A stretch of DNA of 64,000 bases. It comes from Entomomonas moraniae. GTDB lineage: Bacteria; Pseudomonadota; Gammaproteobacteria; Pseudomonadales; Pseudomonadaceae. The position numbers were made by a program, and so were the translations under genes. Numbering within the stretch: the stretch's first letter is position 1; each line of letters begins with the position of its first letter. The DNA lies in assembly GCF_003991975.1 (NCBI RefSeq), contig NZ_CP029822.1, positions 310,001-374,000 of the forward strand, given 5' to 3'. The notes beneath the pieces were generated by a model. That model saw only the letters and a program-made list of their open reading frames with translations, had not been told where the DNA came from and did no database searches. Of the stretch, positions 1 through 7,995 are shown in pieces.

Positions 1-206
1 GCTTGGTCATTTTTACAAATAATAAACTGTTTGCCTAAAATTTCTTTTTGTTTTTTCTCATTTAATTTAAATGAGTAACTTTGGTACAAAGGCAATGTGG
101 CTAAGAATGTTTGCAACGGGCTTTCTAACTCAGGAAATGCATCAAGCATTGCTGAGCAAAACATATCACCTGCTATACCTCCAATGACGTCTAAATGAAC
201 ATGCAC
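1..206 (-). CDS. LarC-like nickel-pincer cofactor protein, N-terminal part (cut by window edge)
   Basis: Only the first ~68 codons lie in the window. Read on the minus strand from a GTG at 206-204, the protein begins VHVHLDVIGGIAGDMF and continues CSAMLDAFPEL. The G-G-I-A-G-D-M-F motif after a short hydrophobic strand is the N-terminal signature of LarC/DUF111 proteins, the CTP-dependent cyclometallase that inserts nickel into the pincer cofactor used by LarA racemases. An AGAGGA ribosome site sits 9 bases before the GTG; the upstream in-frame ATG at 215 is followed at once by a stop. It is the distal visible gene of the minus-strand operon that also holds a LarA homologue, which supports the call. 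LarB and LarE are not visible and may lie beyond the edge. Confidence 0.72.
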   Translation of the reverse strand, partial: MHVHLDVIGGIAGDMFCSAMLDAFPELESPLQTFLATLPLYQSYSFKLNEKKQKEILGKQFIICKNDQ

Positions 207-240
207 AGGTTACATCCTCTCGTTACGATTACTTGGAATG

Positions 241-278
241 CTACAATGTATTTGCTATTTTATACAAATACATTGTAG
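241..278. repeat. 14-bp perfect inverted repeat between the MFS gene and the larC-like gene
   Basis: Arms CTACAATGTATTTG (241-254) and CAAATACATTGTAG (265-278) are exact reverse complements around a 10-base spacer. No U-run follows on the minus strand, so it is more likely an intra-operon mRNA stem-loop or a dimeric operator than a terminator. It lies 35 bases before the larC-like GTG. Confidence 0.6.
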
Positions 279-324
279 GTTTTAAAGCCATGTTTTTTAA
301 ATGCCTAAATTTAAATGGAGTTGA

Positions 325-1605
325 TTAGTTATGACTTGCACCAACATTTTTAGGCAGAATAAAAATCAGTACCGCACCCATCACTACCACGAACCCAATG
401 GATAGTAGGCCAGCCGCATGAGTGCCAGCAAGGTTTTCTGCGTGTTGCCTTAAAAGTGGTGCACCAAAGCTAAAGAAAGCACCAAACATATTAATAAAGC
501 CAATACCTGCCGCCAATGCATTACCTGTTAAAATAGATGAGGGCATAATCCAAAAGATGGGTTGGCAAGCAAAGTAAGCTGTTCCTGCAACACACAGTGC
601 CATAATAGCCAGTACTGGGCCTAAGTAGGCAGAAAGACCAAGTGCAATCCCTCCGACTAATAAAGTGGTAGCACAGATATTACGTCTTTCTTGTGTTTGG
701 TCAGAGTATCTTGGAATAAAGAACGTACCGACCAATGCACACAACCAAGGAAGTGCAGTCACAAGGGAAGTTAAAAAGTTTACCTTACTGCCCATAATGC
801 CTGCCACTTGGGTAGGCAAAAAGAAAATAAGCCCATATACCCCGCATTGGATGCAACCATAAATAATTGCAAAGTGCCAAATTTTTGGGTTTTTTAAGGC
901 ATCAATTAGTTTAGCAGAAGCGGCTTTTTTGCTGCTTTCTTCTAGGGCCATTTGGTTGGCAAGTAAGGTTTTCTCTTCTGCGGTGAGGAATCTTGCTTTT
1001 TCAGGGGTATCGTCAAGATAAAAGAATGTCCAAATACCAGCTAAGAAAGCTAAGAAACCTTCAATGACAAACATCCAATACCAACCAGGGTGACCTAAGA
1101 AGCCGTGCAGTTCTAACAAAGCTCCCGAAAGGGGAGAACCAAAAGCCATGGCCAGTGGTGCACCCATATAGAACAGCCCCATCACTGCGGCGCGATTAGC
1201 CTGTGGAAACCATTGTGAGGTTAAATAAATCATTCCTGGGAAGAAGCCCGCTTCTGCAACCCCTAATAAAATTCTAATGGTCAAAAACTTGGCTTCAGTA
1301 TCTGCATAACCCATGGCGGCAGATAACAATCCCCACGCCAATGTTGTGATTCCAATCCAACGACGTGCCCCAAACTTTTTTAAACAAAGGTTGGCGGGTG
1401 CACCCAAAAAGGCGTAAACCACAAAGAAAAGCCCTGCACCTAAAGCGTAAGCTTCATTACTTAAATTAATATCCAGCTGATAACTTTCTTTGGCAAAGCC
1501 AATATTGGAGCGGTCTAAAAAAGCTAATATATAAAGCATTAGCATAAAAGGGATCAGACGGAATTTGGTCTTTTTGACAACAGATAACAACGTAATACTA
1601 TTCAT
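325..1605 (-). CDS. MFS anion:cation symporter, RhmT-like sugar-acid transporter
   Basis: A 426-residue, 12-helix major facilitator of the ACS (anion:cation symporter) subfamily, expected to import a sugar acid with protons across the inner membrane. The text closely follows what I recall of E. coli RhmT (L-rhamnonate transporter): LAFLDRSNIGFAKESYQ near residues 28-44, LSNEAYALGAGLFFVVYAFLG in the second helix region and GLFYMGAPLAMAFGSPLSGA around residue 145. An AAGGAG site precedes the ATG by about 8 bases. It lies between the LarA-like and LarC-like genes in the same direction, so its substrate is probably that of the LarA/UxaA/aldolase pathway: an aldonate, possibly 6-deoxy such as rhamnonate or fuconate. 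The family is firm; the exact substrate is inference. Confidence 0.88.
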   Translation of the reverse strand: MNSITLLSVVKKTKFRLIPFMLMLYILAFLDRSNIGFAKESYQLDINLSNEAYALGAGLFFVVYAFLGAPANLCLKKFGARRWIGITTLAWGLLSAAMGYADTEAKFLTIRILLGVAEAGFFPGMIYLTSQWFPQANRAAVMGLFYMGAPLAMAFGSPLSGALLELHGFLGHPGWYWMFVIEGFLAFLAGIWTFFYLDDTPEKARFLTAEEKTLLANQMALEESSKKAASAKLIDALKNPKIWHFAIIYGCIQCGVYGLIFFLPTQVAGIMGSKVNFLTSLVTALPWLCALVGTFFIPRYSDQTQERRNICATTLLVGGIALGLSAYLGPVLAIMALCVAGTAYFACQPIFWIMPSSILTGNALAAGIGFINMFGAFFSFGAPLLRQHAENLAGTHAAGLLSIGFVVVMGAVLIFILPKNVGASHN

Positions 1606-1648
1606 TACATGTCTCCTTATCTAACTATAGATTTGGGTAGTTAGGTGG

Positions 1649-2950
1649 TTATAGGTTAATTCCTATGTCAATTACGTTATTATTTTCATCAAAAATAATG
1701 GGGTGTGGTTCACTGAGAATTTCAATGTTTGGGTTAGCTTTAGCATCTTCTAGCATATTTTCAGAGATATAAAGCTCATTAATGTGTAAGGTATTAGCGA
1801 TTCTCACCATACGTGCTTCTTTGCGGCCATCCAAAATAATACAGGTCTTAACTGCTGCTTGTATCGCTTGTTTATCATTGGCTAAAATAACAGGAACATA
1901 GCCATCTTGAGTAAGCCGAGAAGTCAGAACATTAGGGTAGGTTTCAGGAAAGTCTACTTTATCCAATAAACGTTTGGTGGAGAAGTCAGCAAATCCCATA
2001 CCTGTTGCATTGCCACCGCTCTTTTCGTGTAAATCAAGTACTGTTATACGGTCAGGTCTAATGGATGCAATGGGTTGCATAAAAGGAGTGCACGCGCGCC
2101 CTGTTACATGGCAATCCATCCCACCACCAGAGTAGATTTTACCCATTAAATCAACCACGCAGATATCGACGTTATCGAACATGATTTTGGGGAAGTAGGT
2201 TTTTGATCGGGCAAGGAGTGCTTTTTCTCGTTCTTCTAGTTTTTCAGCGGGGATCGCTTCAATATCGACCACTTGATCAAAGGCATTCTCTATGGTTCCA
2301 ATACCAAATAAGAAAGGGGTGTTGGCGACTTTAATTCTGGCCATTTCAACAATGTTGCCTGCCATTTGCCCAAAGCCATAAGTGTGGCAAGCATCAGCCC
2401 CTTTTTGCTTAGCAAAACCAATGGAGAGCATTTTGATAATGCCACTCTCAATAGGTGCAGTAAAGGCGTTATGGGCTTTGATACGGTTGATGCAGATGAT
2501 GCCATCAGCAGCCATGGCATTTTTATCCATTAATACTTCTAGGCCATTGGGTAATTCGCCGACTTTTACGGTCTCCATGGATGAGCGAATTTCACAACCT
2601 AGGCTTTCTTCTGTAATCCCTAACTTTTCTAATACGTGGCGCTGTCCTTCTGCTGTTGCTCCACCGTGGCTACCCATCGCTGGTACGCCATAAGGTTTAG
2701 CCCCTAATGCTTTTAGTTCGTTAATAACAGCGGTGGCAATTCGGTCGATTTGTGCAACGCCTCGGCTTCCAATTCCTACGGCAATTGTCATCCCTGCTTT
2801 AATTTTATTGCGTATTTCTGGTTTTGCGAACTCTTGACGAACTTTTTCTTCCACCTCTTTAATTTCTTCAGGTGAGTCAAAGCATTGTCTGATTCTAACC
2901 ATTTTGGGTAGTTCTACATTATTGAGTAATTCATCAACAAATGACATCAT
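1649..2950 (-). CDS. LarA-family (DUF2088) nickel-dependent 2-hydroxyacid racemase/epimerase homologue
   Basis: 433 residues, the usual length of LarA proteins. LarA uses a nickel-pincer nucleotide cofactor to invert the C2 hydroxyl of 2-hydroxyacids; known family members act on lactate, malate, phenyllactate and gluconate. Candidate active-site positions visible here are R63 (GIGSRG), H95 (GSHGG), H160 (RIKAH), K173 (the probable cofactor-bearing lysine in GIIKMLSIG) and H189 (ACHTYG). The ATG has an AAGGAG site in front and is doubled (MM). The gene follows the dehydratase after ~145 bases and precedes the MFS gene by ~43 bases. Its companions are sugar-acid enzymes rather than lactate enzymes, so I infer that it epimerises an aldonate at C2. 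Substrate is unproven. Confidence 0.85.
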   Translation of the reverse strand: MMSFVDELLNNVELPKMVRIRQCFDSPEEIKEVEEKVRQEFAKPEIRNKIKAGMTIAVGIGSRGVAQIDRIATAVINELKALGAKPYGVPAMGSHGGATAEGQRHVLEKLGITEESLGCEIRSSMETVKVGELPNGLEVLMDKNAMAADGIICINRIKAHNAFTAPIESGIIKMLSIGFAKQKGADACHTYGFGQMAGNIVEMARIKVANTPFLFGIGTIENAFDQVVDIEAIPAEKLEEREKALLARSKTYFPKIMFDNVDICVVDLMGKIYSGGGMDCHVTGRACTPFMQPIASIRPDRITVLDLHEKSGGNATGMGFADFSTKRLLDKVDFPETYPNVLTSRLTQDGYVPVILANDKQAIQAAVKTCIILDGRKEARMVRIANTLHINELYISENMLEDAKANPNIEILSEPHPIIFDENNNVIDIGINL

Positions 2951-3046
2951 ATTCTCCTTGTTTGAGAAATAATTTATTTTTATAAAAAACTAGGATATGT
3001 AGATTTCTTTATCCCTTGTGATTTCAGTTTCTAATGCAAAAACGTT

Positions 3047-3079
3047 TAGAGGCTACGTTGATAGTAGCGGTAGCCTCTA
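3047..3079 (-). terminator. Hairpin with T-rich tail below the uxaA-like gene, possible attenuator
   Basis: TAGAGGCTAC (3047-3056) pairs perfectly with GTAGCCTCTA (3070-3079) around a 13-base loop. Read on the minus strand it follows the dehydratase stop by ~18 bases and is followed by AACGTTTTT. It could partly separate aldolase-dehydratase expression from the LarA-MFS-LarC half. Confidence 0.5.
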
Positions 3080-3096
3080 TGAGCTAAGCACAGTGA

Positions 3097-4617
3097 CTAC
3101 ATAATGGCGCCAGGTTGCCAAGGCACAAACTCTAATGAACCATAGCCAAATTTCTCACTTTTGGTTCTTTCACCAGAGGCTACGGCAAGAATCATTTCAA
3201 AGATTCGTTTGCCTGCGCTTTCTAATGTTTCTATGCCATCGGCAACATCACCGCAGTTAATGTCCATGTCTTCTTCTTGTCGTTTCCATAAGAAGTTATT
3301 GGAAGCAATCTTTATGCAGGGTGTTGGTTTTGCACCATAAGCTGAACCACGGCCTGTGGTAAAACACATGATATTAGAACCGCCAGCAATCTGACCTGTG
3401 CAAGCGAATGCATCATATCCGGGCGTATCCATAAAGACTAAACCTTTAGCCTCTACAGGCTCTGCATATTCATAGACATCCACAAGATTAGTGCTACCTG
3501 CTTTACAAATAGCGCCCAGTGATTTTTCAAGAATGGTTGTTAGCCCACCTTCTTTATTGCCTGCGGAGGGGTTATTATTTAACTCAGCGTTGCAGCGCTT
3601 AGCATAGTCTTCCCACCAAAGAATGCGATTAACTAATTTCTGGCCAATTTCTGGAGAGACTGCACGGCGAGTCAGAATGTATTCCGCGCCATAAATTTCT
3701 GGTGTTTCTGCCAGTATGGCTGTGCCGCCTTGTTGTACGAGAAGGTCAACTGCAACTCCTAGAGCAGGGTTGGCTGAAATGCCTGAGTAGCTGTCTGAAC
3801 CACCACACTCTAATGCCAGTATCAATTCAGAGGCAGGCGCTTCTTCACGGGTATATTTGTTAGCTTCTGCTAACATGCTCTCAATAATTTCTACCCCTTT
3901 ATCAAAGGTTTTTTGTGAACCACCTGTTTCTTGGATGGTCATGTGCTGTAACATCAAGCCTTCATTAAGACCCTCGACTTGAATGAGGTCTTTGATTTGA
4001 TTGGACTCACACCCTAAACCAATAATGAGAATACCTGCAAAGTTAGGGTGGTTGGCATAGCCGCTCATGGTACGGCGCATGATATTCATCAAGTCACCTT
4101 TCATGTCCATGGCACAGCCAAAGCTTTGTGGCAATGCAACAATACCATCAATATTTGCGAAGTCGTCTAAACCACGTTTTTTAAAGTGATCTTCAATTGC
4201 ACGCGCCACAGTAGCACTACAGTTAACAGAAGTTAATATCCCAATGTAGTTACGAGTTCCAACTTTGCCGTTAGCACGTTTGTAGCCTTTAAATGTTCTT
4301 TTTTCAGTTGGCTTAGGTGTGGTGTGTTTGTCTACACAAAAATCATAGACTTGCCCATATTCACCCATTTTTAAGTTTTGTAAGTGTACATGTTCTCCTG
4401 CTTTGATTGGGCAGCTCGAATAACCAATAATTTGATTGTAACGTTTTAGTGGTTGATCGGGTGCAATATCGTGCAGGGCTATTTTGTGGCCTTCTTTTAT
4501 ATCAGATAGTACGGTGACATTTTTTTCTTGAATTACATAGCCCGCTGGAATGGGAACACGTGCAATAGCAACATCATCATTGGGATGAAGTATGATTGTT
4601 TTAGATACGTTGCTCAT
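3097..4617 (-). CDS. UxaA/GarD-family altronate-type dehydratase
   Basis: A 506-residue sugar-acid dehydratase of the altronate/galactarate family, close to UxaA (about 495) and GarD (about 523). It has the fused layout: an N-terminal SAF domain (residues ~1-95) followed, after a short linker, by the catalytic domain starting at FKGYKRANGKVGTRNYIG and containing TSVNCSATV, a Cys near the metal site. These enzymes remove water from an aldonate or aldarate to give a 2-keto-3-deoxy acid, with a divalent metal. AAGGAG lies in front of the ATG. The aldolase gene ends ~35 bases upstream, so the two are probably co-transcribed, and the product of this step would feed that aldolase. The precise sugar acid is not readable from sequence. 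Confidence 0.85.
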   Translation of the reverse strand: MSNVSKTIILHPNDDVAIARVPIPAGYVIQEKNVTVLSDIKEGHKIALHDIAPDQPLKRYNQIIGYSSCPIKAGEHVHLQNLKMGEYGQVYDFCVDKHTTPKPTEKRTFKGYKRANGKVGTRNYIGILTSVNCSATVARAIEDHFKKRGLDDFANIDGIVALPQSFGCAMDMKGDLMNIMRRTMSGYANHPNFAGILIIGLGCESNQIKDLIQVEGLNEGLMLQHMTIQETGGSQKTFDKGVEIIESMLAEANKYTREEAPASELILALECGGSDSYSGISANPALGVAVDLLVQQGGTAILAETPEIYGAEYILTRRAVSPEIGQKLVNRILWWEDYAKRCNAELNNNPSAGNKEGGLTTILEKSLGAICKAGSTNLVDVYEYAEPVEAKGLVFMDTPGYDAFACTGQIAGGSNIMCFTTGRGSAYGAKPTPCIKIASNNFLWKRQEEDMDINCGDVADGIETLESAGKRIFEMILAVASGERTKSEKFGYGSLEFVPWQPGAIM

Positions 4618-4652
4618 AAAATGACTCCTTATGTTGTCTCATCAACAGCGGC

Positions 4653-5561
4653 TTAGATAATTTTAGATTCTGTTAATAACTTTTCTACGGCTTTCTTTTT
4701 CTCAGATGTTAATTTTTGAACGGGAGCGAGGACTTCAGTAGAAACATCGACACCAATAAGCTTAAGCGCTTGTTTAATCACACCAAAGAACGGTATCTCT
4801 ATCGCATACACTGGCATTAATTTGGCAAGTTTGCGTTGCATGCTAAAAGCTTTTTCGTAGTCTTTAGCGACAAAAGCGTTATAAATACCTTTGGTAATGT
4901 GAGGTGCGAAGTTAAAGGTAGCGGGAATACCACCATGCCCACCTAAAATTAAGGTATCTAGCATGTATTCATCAAAGCCACTAAAGATCACAAAGTCAGG
5001 ACGGAAAGCATGTACTCTATTGATGACTTCGCGGGTATGACTAATGTTATCGATGGTGTCTTTTAAACCAACAATATTAGGAACATCTTTTGCTAAGCGT
5101 GTAATGGTATCAATACCAATATCTTGGCCTGTTAGGGCAGGGAAGTTATAGAGCAATATAGGTAAGTTAACATTCTCAGCAACGGCTTTATAGTGGTTAT
5201 AGATTGCATCACTATTTAATAAAGCATAGTAAGGGTTAACAACCAAGGCTGCGTCAGCACCAATGCTTGCTGCATGTTGTCCGTATTCGATAGTTTCTTT
5301 AGTGCTAGGGCTAGAAATACCCACCATTACAGGGATTCTTTTATTCACATGTTTAACACAGAACTCTGCAACTTCAAGGCGAAGTTCTGGTGTCATGTGA
5401 CAAAACTCGCCGCCGCTACCCAAAATTAACATGCCATCGGCATCACTTTTAATGATGTGTTCCAGTAGATTAGCCATCTTTGCTTGATCAAGATTGCCAT
5501 GTTTATCGACCATGGTGGGAACAGGTGGAAAAATGCCTTTAAGTTGTTTGATGATTTTCAT
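4653..5561 (-). CDS. DapA-family 2-keto-3-deoxy-acid aldolase, YagE/YjhH-like
   Basis: 302 residues, the same length as E. coli YagE, a 2-keto-3-deoxygluconate aldolase. The class I aldolase core is complete: GSGGEF near residue 48, Y138 in LLYNFPALTGQD (that string is nearly identical to YagE) and the Schiff-base lysine K167 in VGLKDTID. It should cleave a 2-keto-3-deoxy sugar acid to pyruvate plus glyceraldehyde, lactaldehyde or a related aldehyde in the cytoplasm. It is the first gene of the minus-strand operon, with GAGGAA ahead of the ATG and a 216-base divergent spacer behind. It is not the lysine-pathway DapA: the LYNFPALTGQD loop and gene context argue for sugar-acid catabolism. Confidence 0.87.
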   Translation of the reverse strand: MKIIKQLKGIFPPVPTMVDKHGNLDQAKMANLLEHIIKSDADGMLILGSGGEFCHMTPELRLEVAEFCVKHVNKRIPVMVGISSPSTKETIEYGQHAASIGADAALVVNPYYALLNSDAIYNHYKAVAENVNLPILLYNFPALTGQDIGIDTITRLAKDVPNIVGLKDTIDNISHTREVINRVHAFRPDFVIFSGFDEYMLDTLILGGHGGIPATFNFAPHITKGIYNAFVAKDYEKAFSMQRKLAKLMPVYAIEIPFFGVIKQALKLIGVDVSTEVLAPVQKLTSEKKKAVEKLLTESKII

Positions 5562-5777
5562 GAATTTCCTCTATTTCTGTATATAGAACAAAAGTTTTGA
5601 ACTTTGTATGATTGTTAATAAGAATGAGGTTAATTGCAATGACATAAATGTAAAATAATTAAATTTAATGATCTTTATCAAGCGATATAGAGTATTTTTA
5701 TAAAATATGATTTGTTTCTATATAATGGTTTCGCTGTTCTTTATAAAGAAAATATGATTAACAATGGAGTGAAATAC
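5562..5777. promoter_or_regulatory. Divergent promoter region with two inverted copies of a TATATAGAA(A)CAAA motif
   Basis: This AT-rich spacer separates the aldolase operon (minus) from the alcohol dehydrogenase (plus). TATATAGAACAAA lies at 5580-5592 on the plus strand, close to the aldolase start, and TATATAGAAACAAA lies on the minus strand (5711-5724 read as TTTGTTTCTATATA). Facing copies near both starts suggest sites for a shared regulator. No regulator gene is visible nearby. The dehydrogenase start at 5778 has GGAG at 5766-5769. Confidence 0.4.
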
Positions 5778-6920
5778 ATGATTTACTATATTCCCCCTAT
5801 CAATTTATTAGGTAAAGGCTGTTTATCTGAGTTAGGTGCTCCTTTAAAAAAGATGCATTGCAAAAAAGCATTGGTGGTCAGTGATAAATTCCTTGCTGAC
5901 AGTGGTGTGGTTGACAAAGTTGTTAATATTCTTAAAAAAGAAGGCATTGATGCTGCAACCTTTTTTGATGTAAAACCTAACCCCACTATTACTAACGTTG
6001 AAAATGCACTTAAAGTTTGCCAAGAGGGCAAGTGTGATTTTATTGTGTCTATCGGCGGTGGCTCACCTCAAGACTGTGCAAAAGCCGTAGCAGTACTTGC
6101 AACCAATGGCGGCAAAATCACAGATTATGAAGGTATTAATAAAAGCATTAAGAAATGCTTACCTATTGTGGCTATTGCAACAACAGCAGGTACTTCTGCT
6201 GAGGTGACTATCAACTACGTGATTACTGATGAAGCCCGTCACGTTAAAATGATTATGGTGGATACCAACTCATTAGCTCATATCACCGTCAGCGATCCAG
6301 AATTAATGATTTCTAAGCCAGCAGGTTTGACAGCTGCAACAGGGATGGATGCATTAACTCACGCGATTGAAGCAGTCGTGGCTAAAGGCGCGATGGATGT
6401 AACCGACTCAACAGCCCTTTATGCAATTCGCCAAATTTTTGATTACTTACCTCGTGCAGTGAAGCAGGGTAATGATATTGAAGCACGTGAGCAAATGAGC
6501 TATGCCTGTTTCCTTAACGGTATTGCTTTTAGTAATGCGGGCTTGGGTAATGTTCATGCAATGGCGCATCAGTTAGGTGGCGTGTATGACTTACCACATG
6601 GTGTGTGTAATGCCATGCTATTACCTGTGGTAGAAGAAGAGAATGCTAAAACCGCACCAAAAAAATTTCGTGCGATTGCTCATGTGATTGGTTTTGATAC
6701 CCAAGGTAAGTCTGATAAAGAGTGCGTCGATTATGTTATTAAACGAATCAAAGCATTAGCGGATGAAGTAGGTATACCAAAATCATTAAAAGAGCTAGGC
6801 GTTAATGACCCTGACTTTGATTTGCTAGCTGAAAATGCTATGAAAGATGCTTGCGCAGGAGCAAACCCTGTGTTCTTTGATAAGCAAAAATTAATTGAAT
6901 TATTTAAGAAAATAGCTTAA
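5778..6920 (+). CDS. Iron-containing alcohol dehydrogenase, YiaY/FucO-like
   Basis: Group III metal alcohol dehydrogenase of 380 residues from the ATG at 5778, which has GGAG 8 bases ahead; an upstream in-frame start would add 22 unusual residues and lacks that site. Signatures include SIGGGSPQDCAKA (NAD-binding loop), TTAGTSAEVTINYVITDEA (shared with FucO), DALTHAIEA and the metal-binding histidines in GNVHAMAHQLGGVYDLPHG. These enzymes reduce short aldehydes such as lactaldehyde or glycolaldehyde with NADH. Divergent from the aldolase operon, it probably disposes of the aldehyde released with pyruvate and regenerates NAD during anaerobic growth. Whether the aldehyde is lactaldehyde or glyceraldehyde is undecided. 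Confidence 0.87.
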   Translation: MIYYIPPINLLGKGCLSELGAPLKKMHCKKALVVSDKFLADSGVVDKVVNILKKEGIDAATFFDVKPNPTITNVENALKVCQEGKCDFIVSIGGGSPQDCAKAVAVLATNGGKITDYEGINKSIKKCLPIVAIATTAGTSAEVTINYVITDEARHVKMIMVDTNSLAHITVSDPELMISKPAGLTAATGMDALTHAIEAVVAKGAMDVTDSTALYAIRQIFDYLPRAVKQGNDIEAREQMSYACFLNGIAFSNAGLGNVHAMAHQLGGVYDLPHGVCNAMLLPVVEEENAKTAPKKFRAIAHVIGFDTQGKSDKECVDYVIKRIKALADEVGIPKSLKELGVNDPDFDLLAENAMKDACAGANPVFFDKQKLIELFKKIA

Positions 6921-6929
6921 TTGTTTATG

Positions 6930-6954
6930 CAATAAAATCTATAGCATTTTATTG
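6930..6954 (+). terminator. AT-rich hairpin after the alcohol dehydrogenase gene
   Basis: CAATAAAAT (6930-6938) pairs with ATTTTATTG (6946-6954), a 9-bp perfect repeat with a 7-base loop, 10 bases after the stop. There is no strong U-run, so it is a weak terminator or a stability hairpin. Confidence 0.35.
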
Positions 6955-7011
6955 TAGATTAAGTAACATAAGCAGCACTATTTCGCTGATTGCAAGGGCT
7001 ATCATTTTATT

Positions 7012-7941
7012 ATGGCTTTTATCGTCTTCAACCAGATGCTAGTGCTGTTTATTCTCATGCTGACAGGCTATCTTTGTTTTAAAAAACAATACATCACTCA
7101 GACTTCTATGCAGAGTTTAGCCTCATTGGTTGTAAACGTATTTAACCCACTATTGATTGTTTCAGGTGTCATAGAAAAACCTAAAGACTCAGCTAATCAT
7201 GACCTGCTGATTATTTTTTCCATTGCTTGTGCGATGTATTTTTTCCTAATCATTATCACCCCTTTAATGAATAAAATTCTTCGTGTTCCAAACCCGCAGA
7301 AAGGGCTGTATAGTCTGATTACGGTTTTTTCTAATGTTGGGTTTATTGGTCTGCCGCTGGTAGTTTCTATTTATGGTAAACAGGCTATTCTTTATGTCGC
7401 TGTGTTTATCTTAATGTTTAATATATTGTTTTATACCTATGGCGTTTTTATTATTGGAAAGGCCAAAGGTTACCAACAGGTTTCTTTATTTGAAAACTTA
7501 AAACGGTTAATTAACCCCGGGGTATTGGCGTGTATTGTGGCAATTCTTTTATTTATTTTTAAGCCACCACTACCTAACTTTATCAAGGGAAGTATCAGTG
7601 TATTAGGCAGTACAGCTATTCCACTTTCAATGATGTTGGTCGGGGTCGCTTTAGGGCAAAAGCAATTTAAAACACTTTTTACTGATTTGCGATTATATGT
7701 ATTCGCTCTGGTGAGATTGGTTATTATCCCGATTATTTTTGTTGCAATCTTGGTTAAATTTTCTGTATCACCCTTGATTTTAGGTGTGTCGATGATGATG
7801 ATTGCTGTGCCCGTGGGCAATATGCCAACCTTACTGGCCACCGAATATGGTATTGACGCAACGGTTTGCTCGGATGGTTTAATTATTACAACAATACTCT
7901 CTATCCTTACGATTCCGTTGGTTGCTGCTATTTTTATGTAA
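7012..7941 (+). CDS. AEC-family (auxin efflux carrier) transporter
   Basis: 309 residues, ~10 predicted membrane helices in two five-helix halves, matching the auxin efflux carrier/malonate transporter family. Recognisable points are VNVFNPLLIVSGV in the third segment, SNVGFIGLPLVVSIYG in the first-half broken helix and the AVPVGNMPTLLATEYG stretch in the second. Bacterial members are proposed to move carboxylates or amino-acid derivatives. It follows the alcohol dehydrogenase in the same direction after ~90 bases, so it may export or import a pathway acid, but co-transcription is not certain. A second AEC gene of a different subgroup lies at 15229-16152. Confidence 0.8.
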   Translation: MAFIVFNQMLVLFILMLTGYLCFKKQYITQTSMQSLASLVVNVFNPLLIVSGVIEKPKDSANHDLLIIFSIACAMYFFLIIITPLMNKILRVPNPQKGLYSLITVFSNVGFIGLPLVVSIYGKQAILYVAVFILMFNILFYTYGVFIIGKAKGYQQVSLFENLKRLINPGVLACIVAILLFIFKPPLPNFIKGSISVLGSTAIPLSMMLVGVALGQKQFKTLFTDLRLYVFALVRLVIIPIIFVAILVKFSVSPLILGVSMMMIAVPVGNMPTLLATEYGIDATVCSDGLIITTILSILTIPLVAAIFM

Positions 7942-7965
7942 TCGTTTAACGTGTATTGTTGATAA

Positions 7966-7986
7966 GCTCCCTAGGGGATAAGGAGC
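7966..7986 (+). terminator. Terminator between the AEC gene and cysZ
   Basis: GCTCC (7966-7970) and GGAGC (7982-7986) form a short stem followed by CTTTCTCTTTT. It lies 25 bases past the AEC stop and could also serve the convergent cysZ. Confidence 0.45.
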
Positions 7987-7995
7987 CTTTCTCTT

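Noticed and set aside
4653-5561. DapA, lysine biosynthesis
   Set aside because: The LYNFPALTGQD loop and the sugar-acid neighbours match YagE/YjhH aldolases instead.
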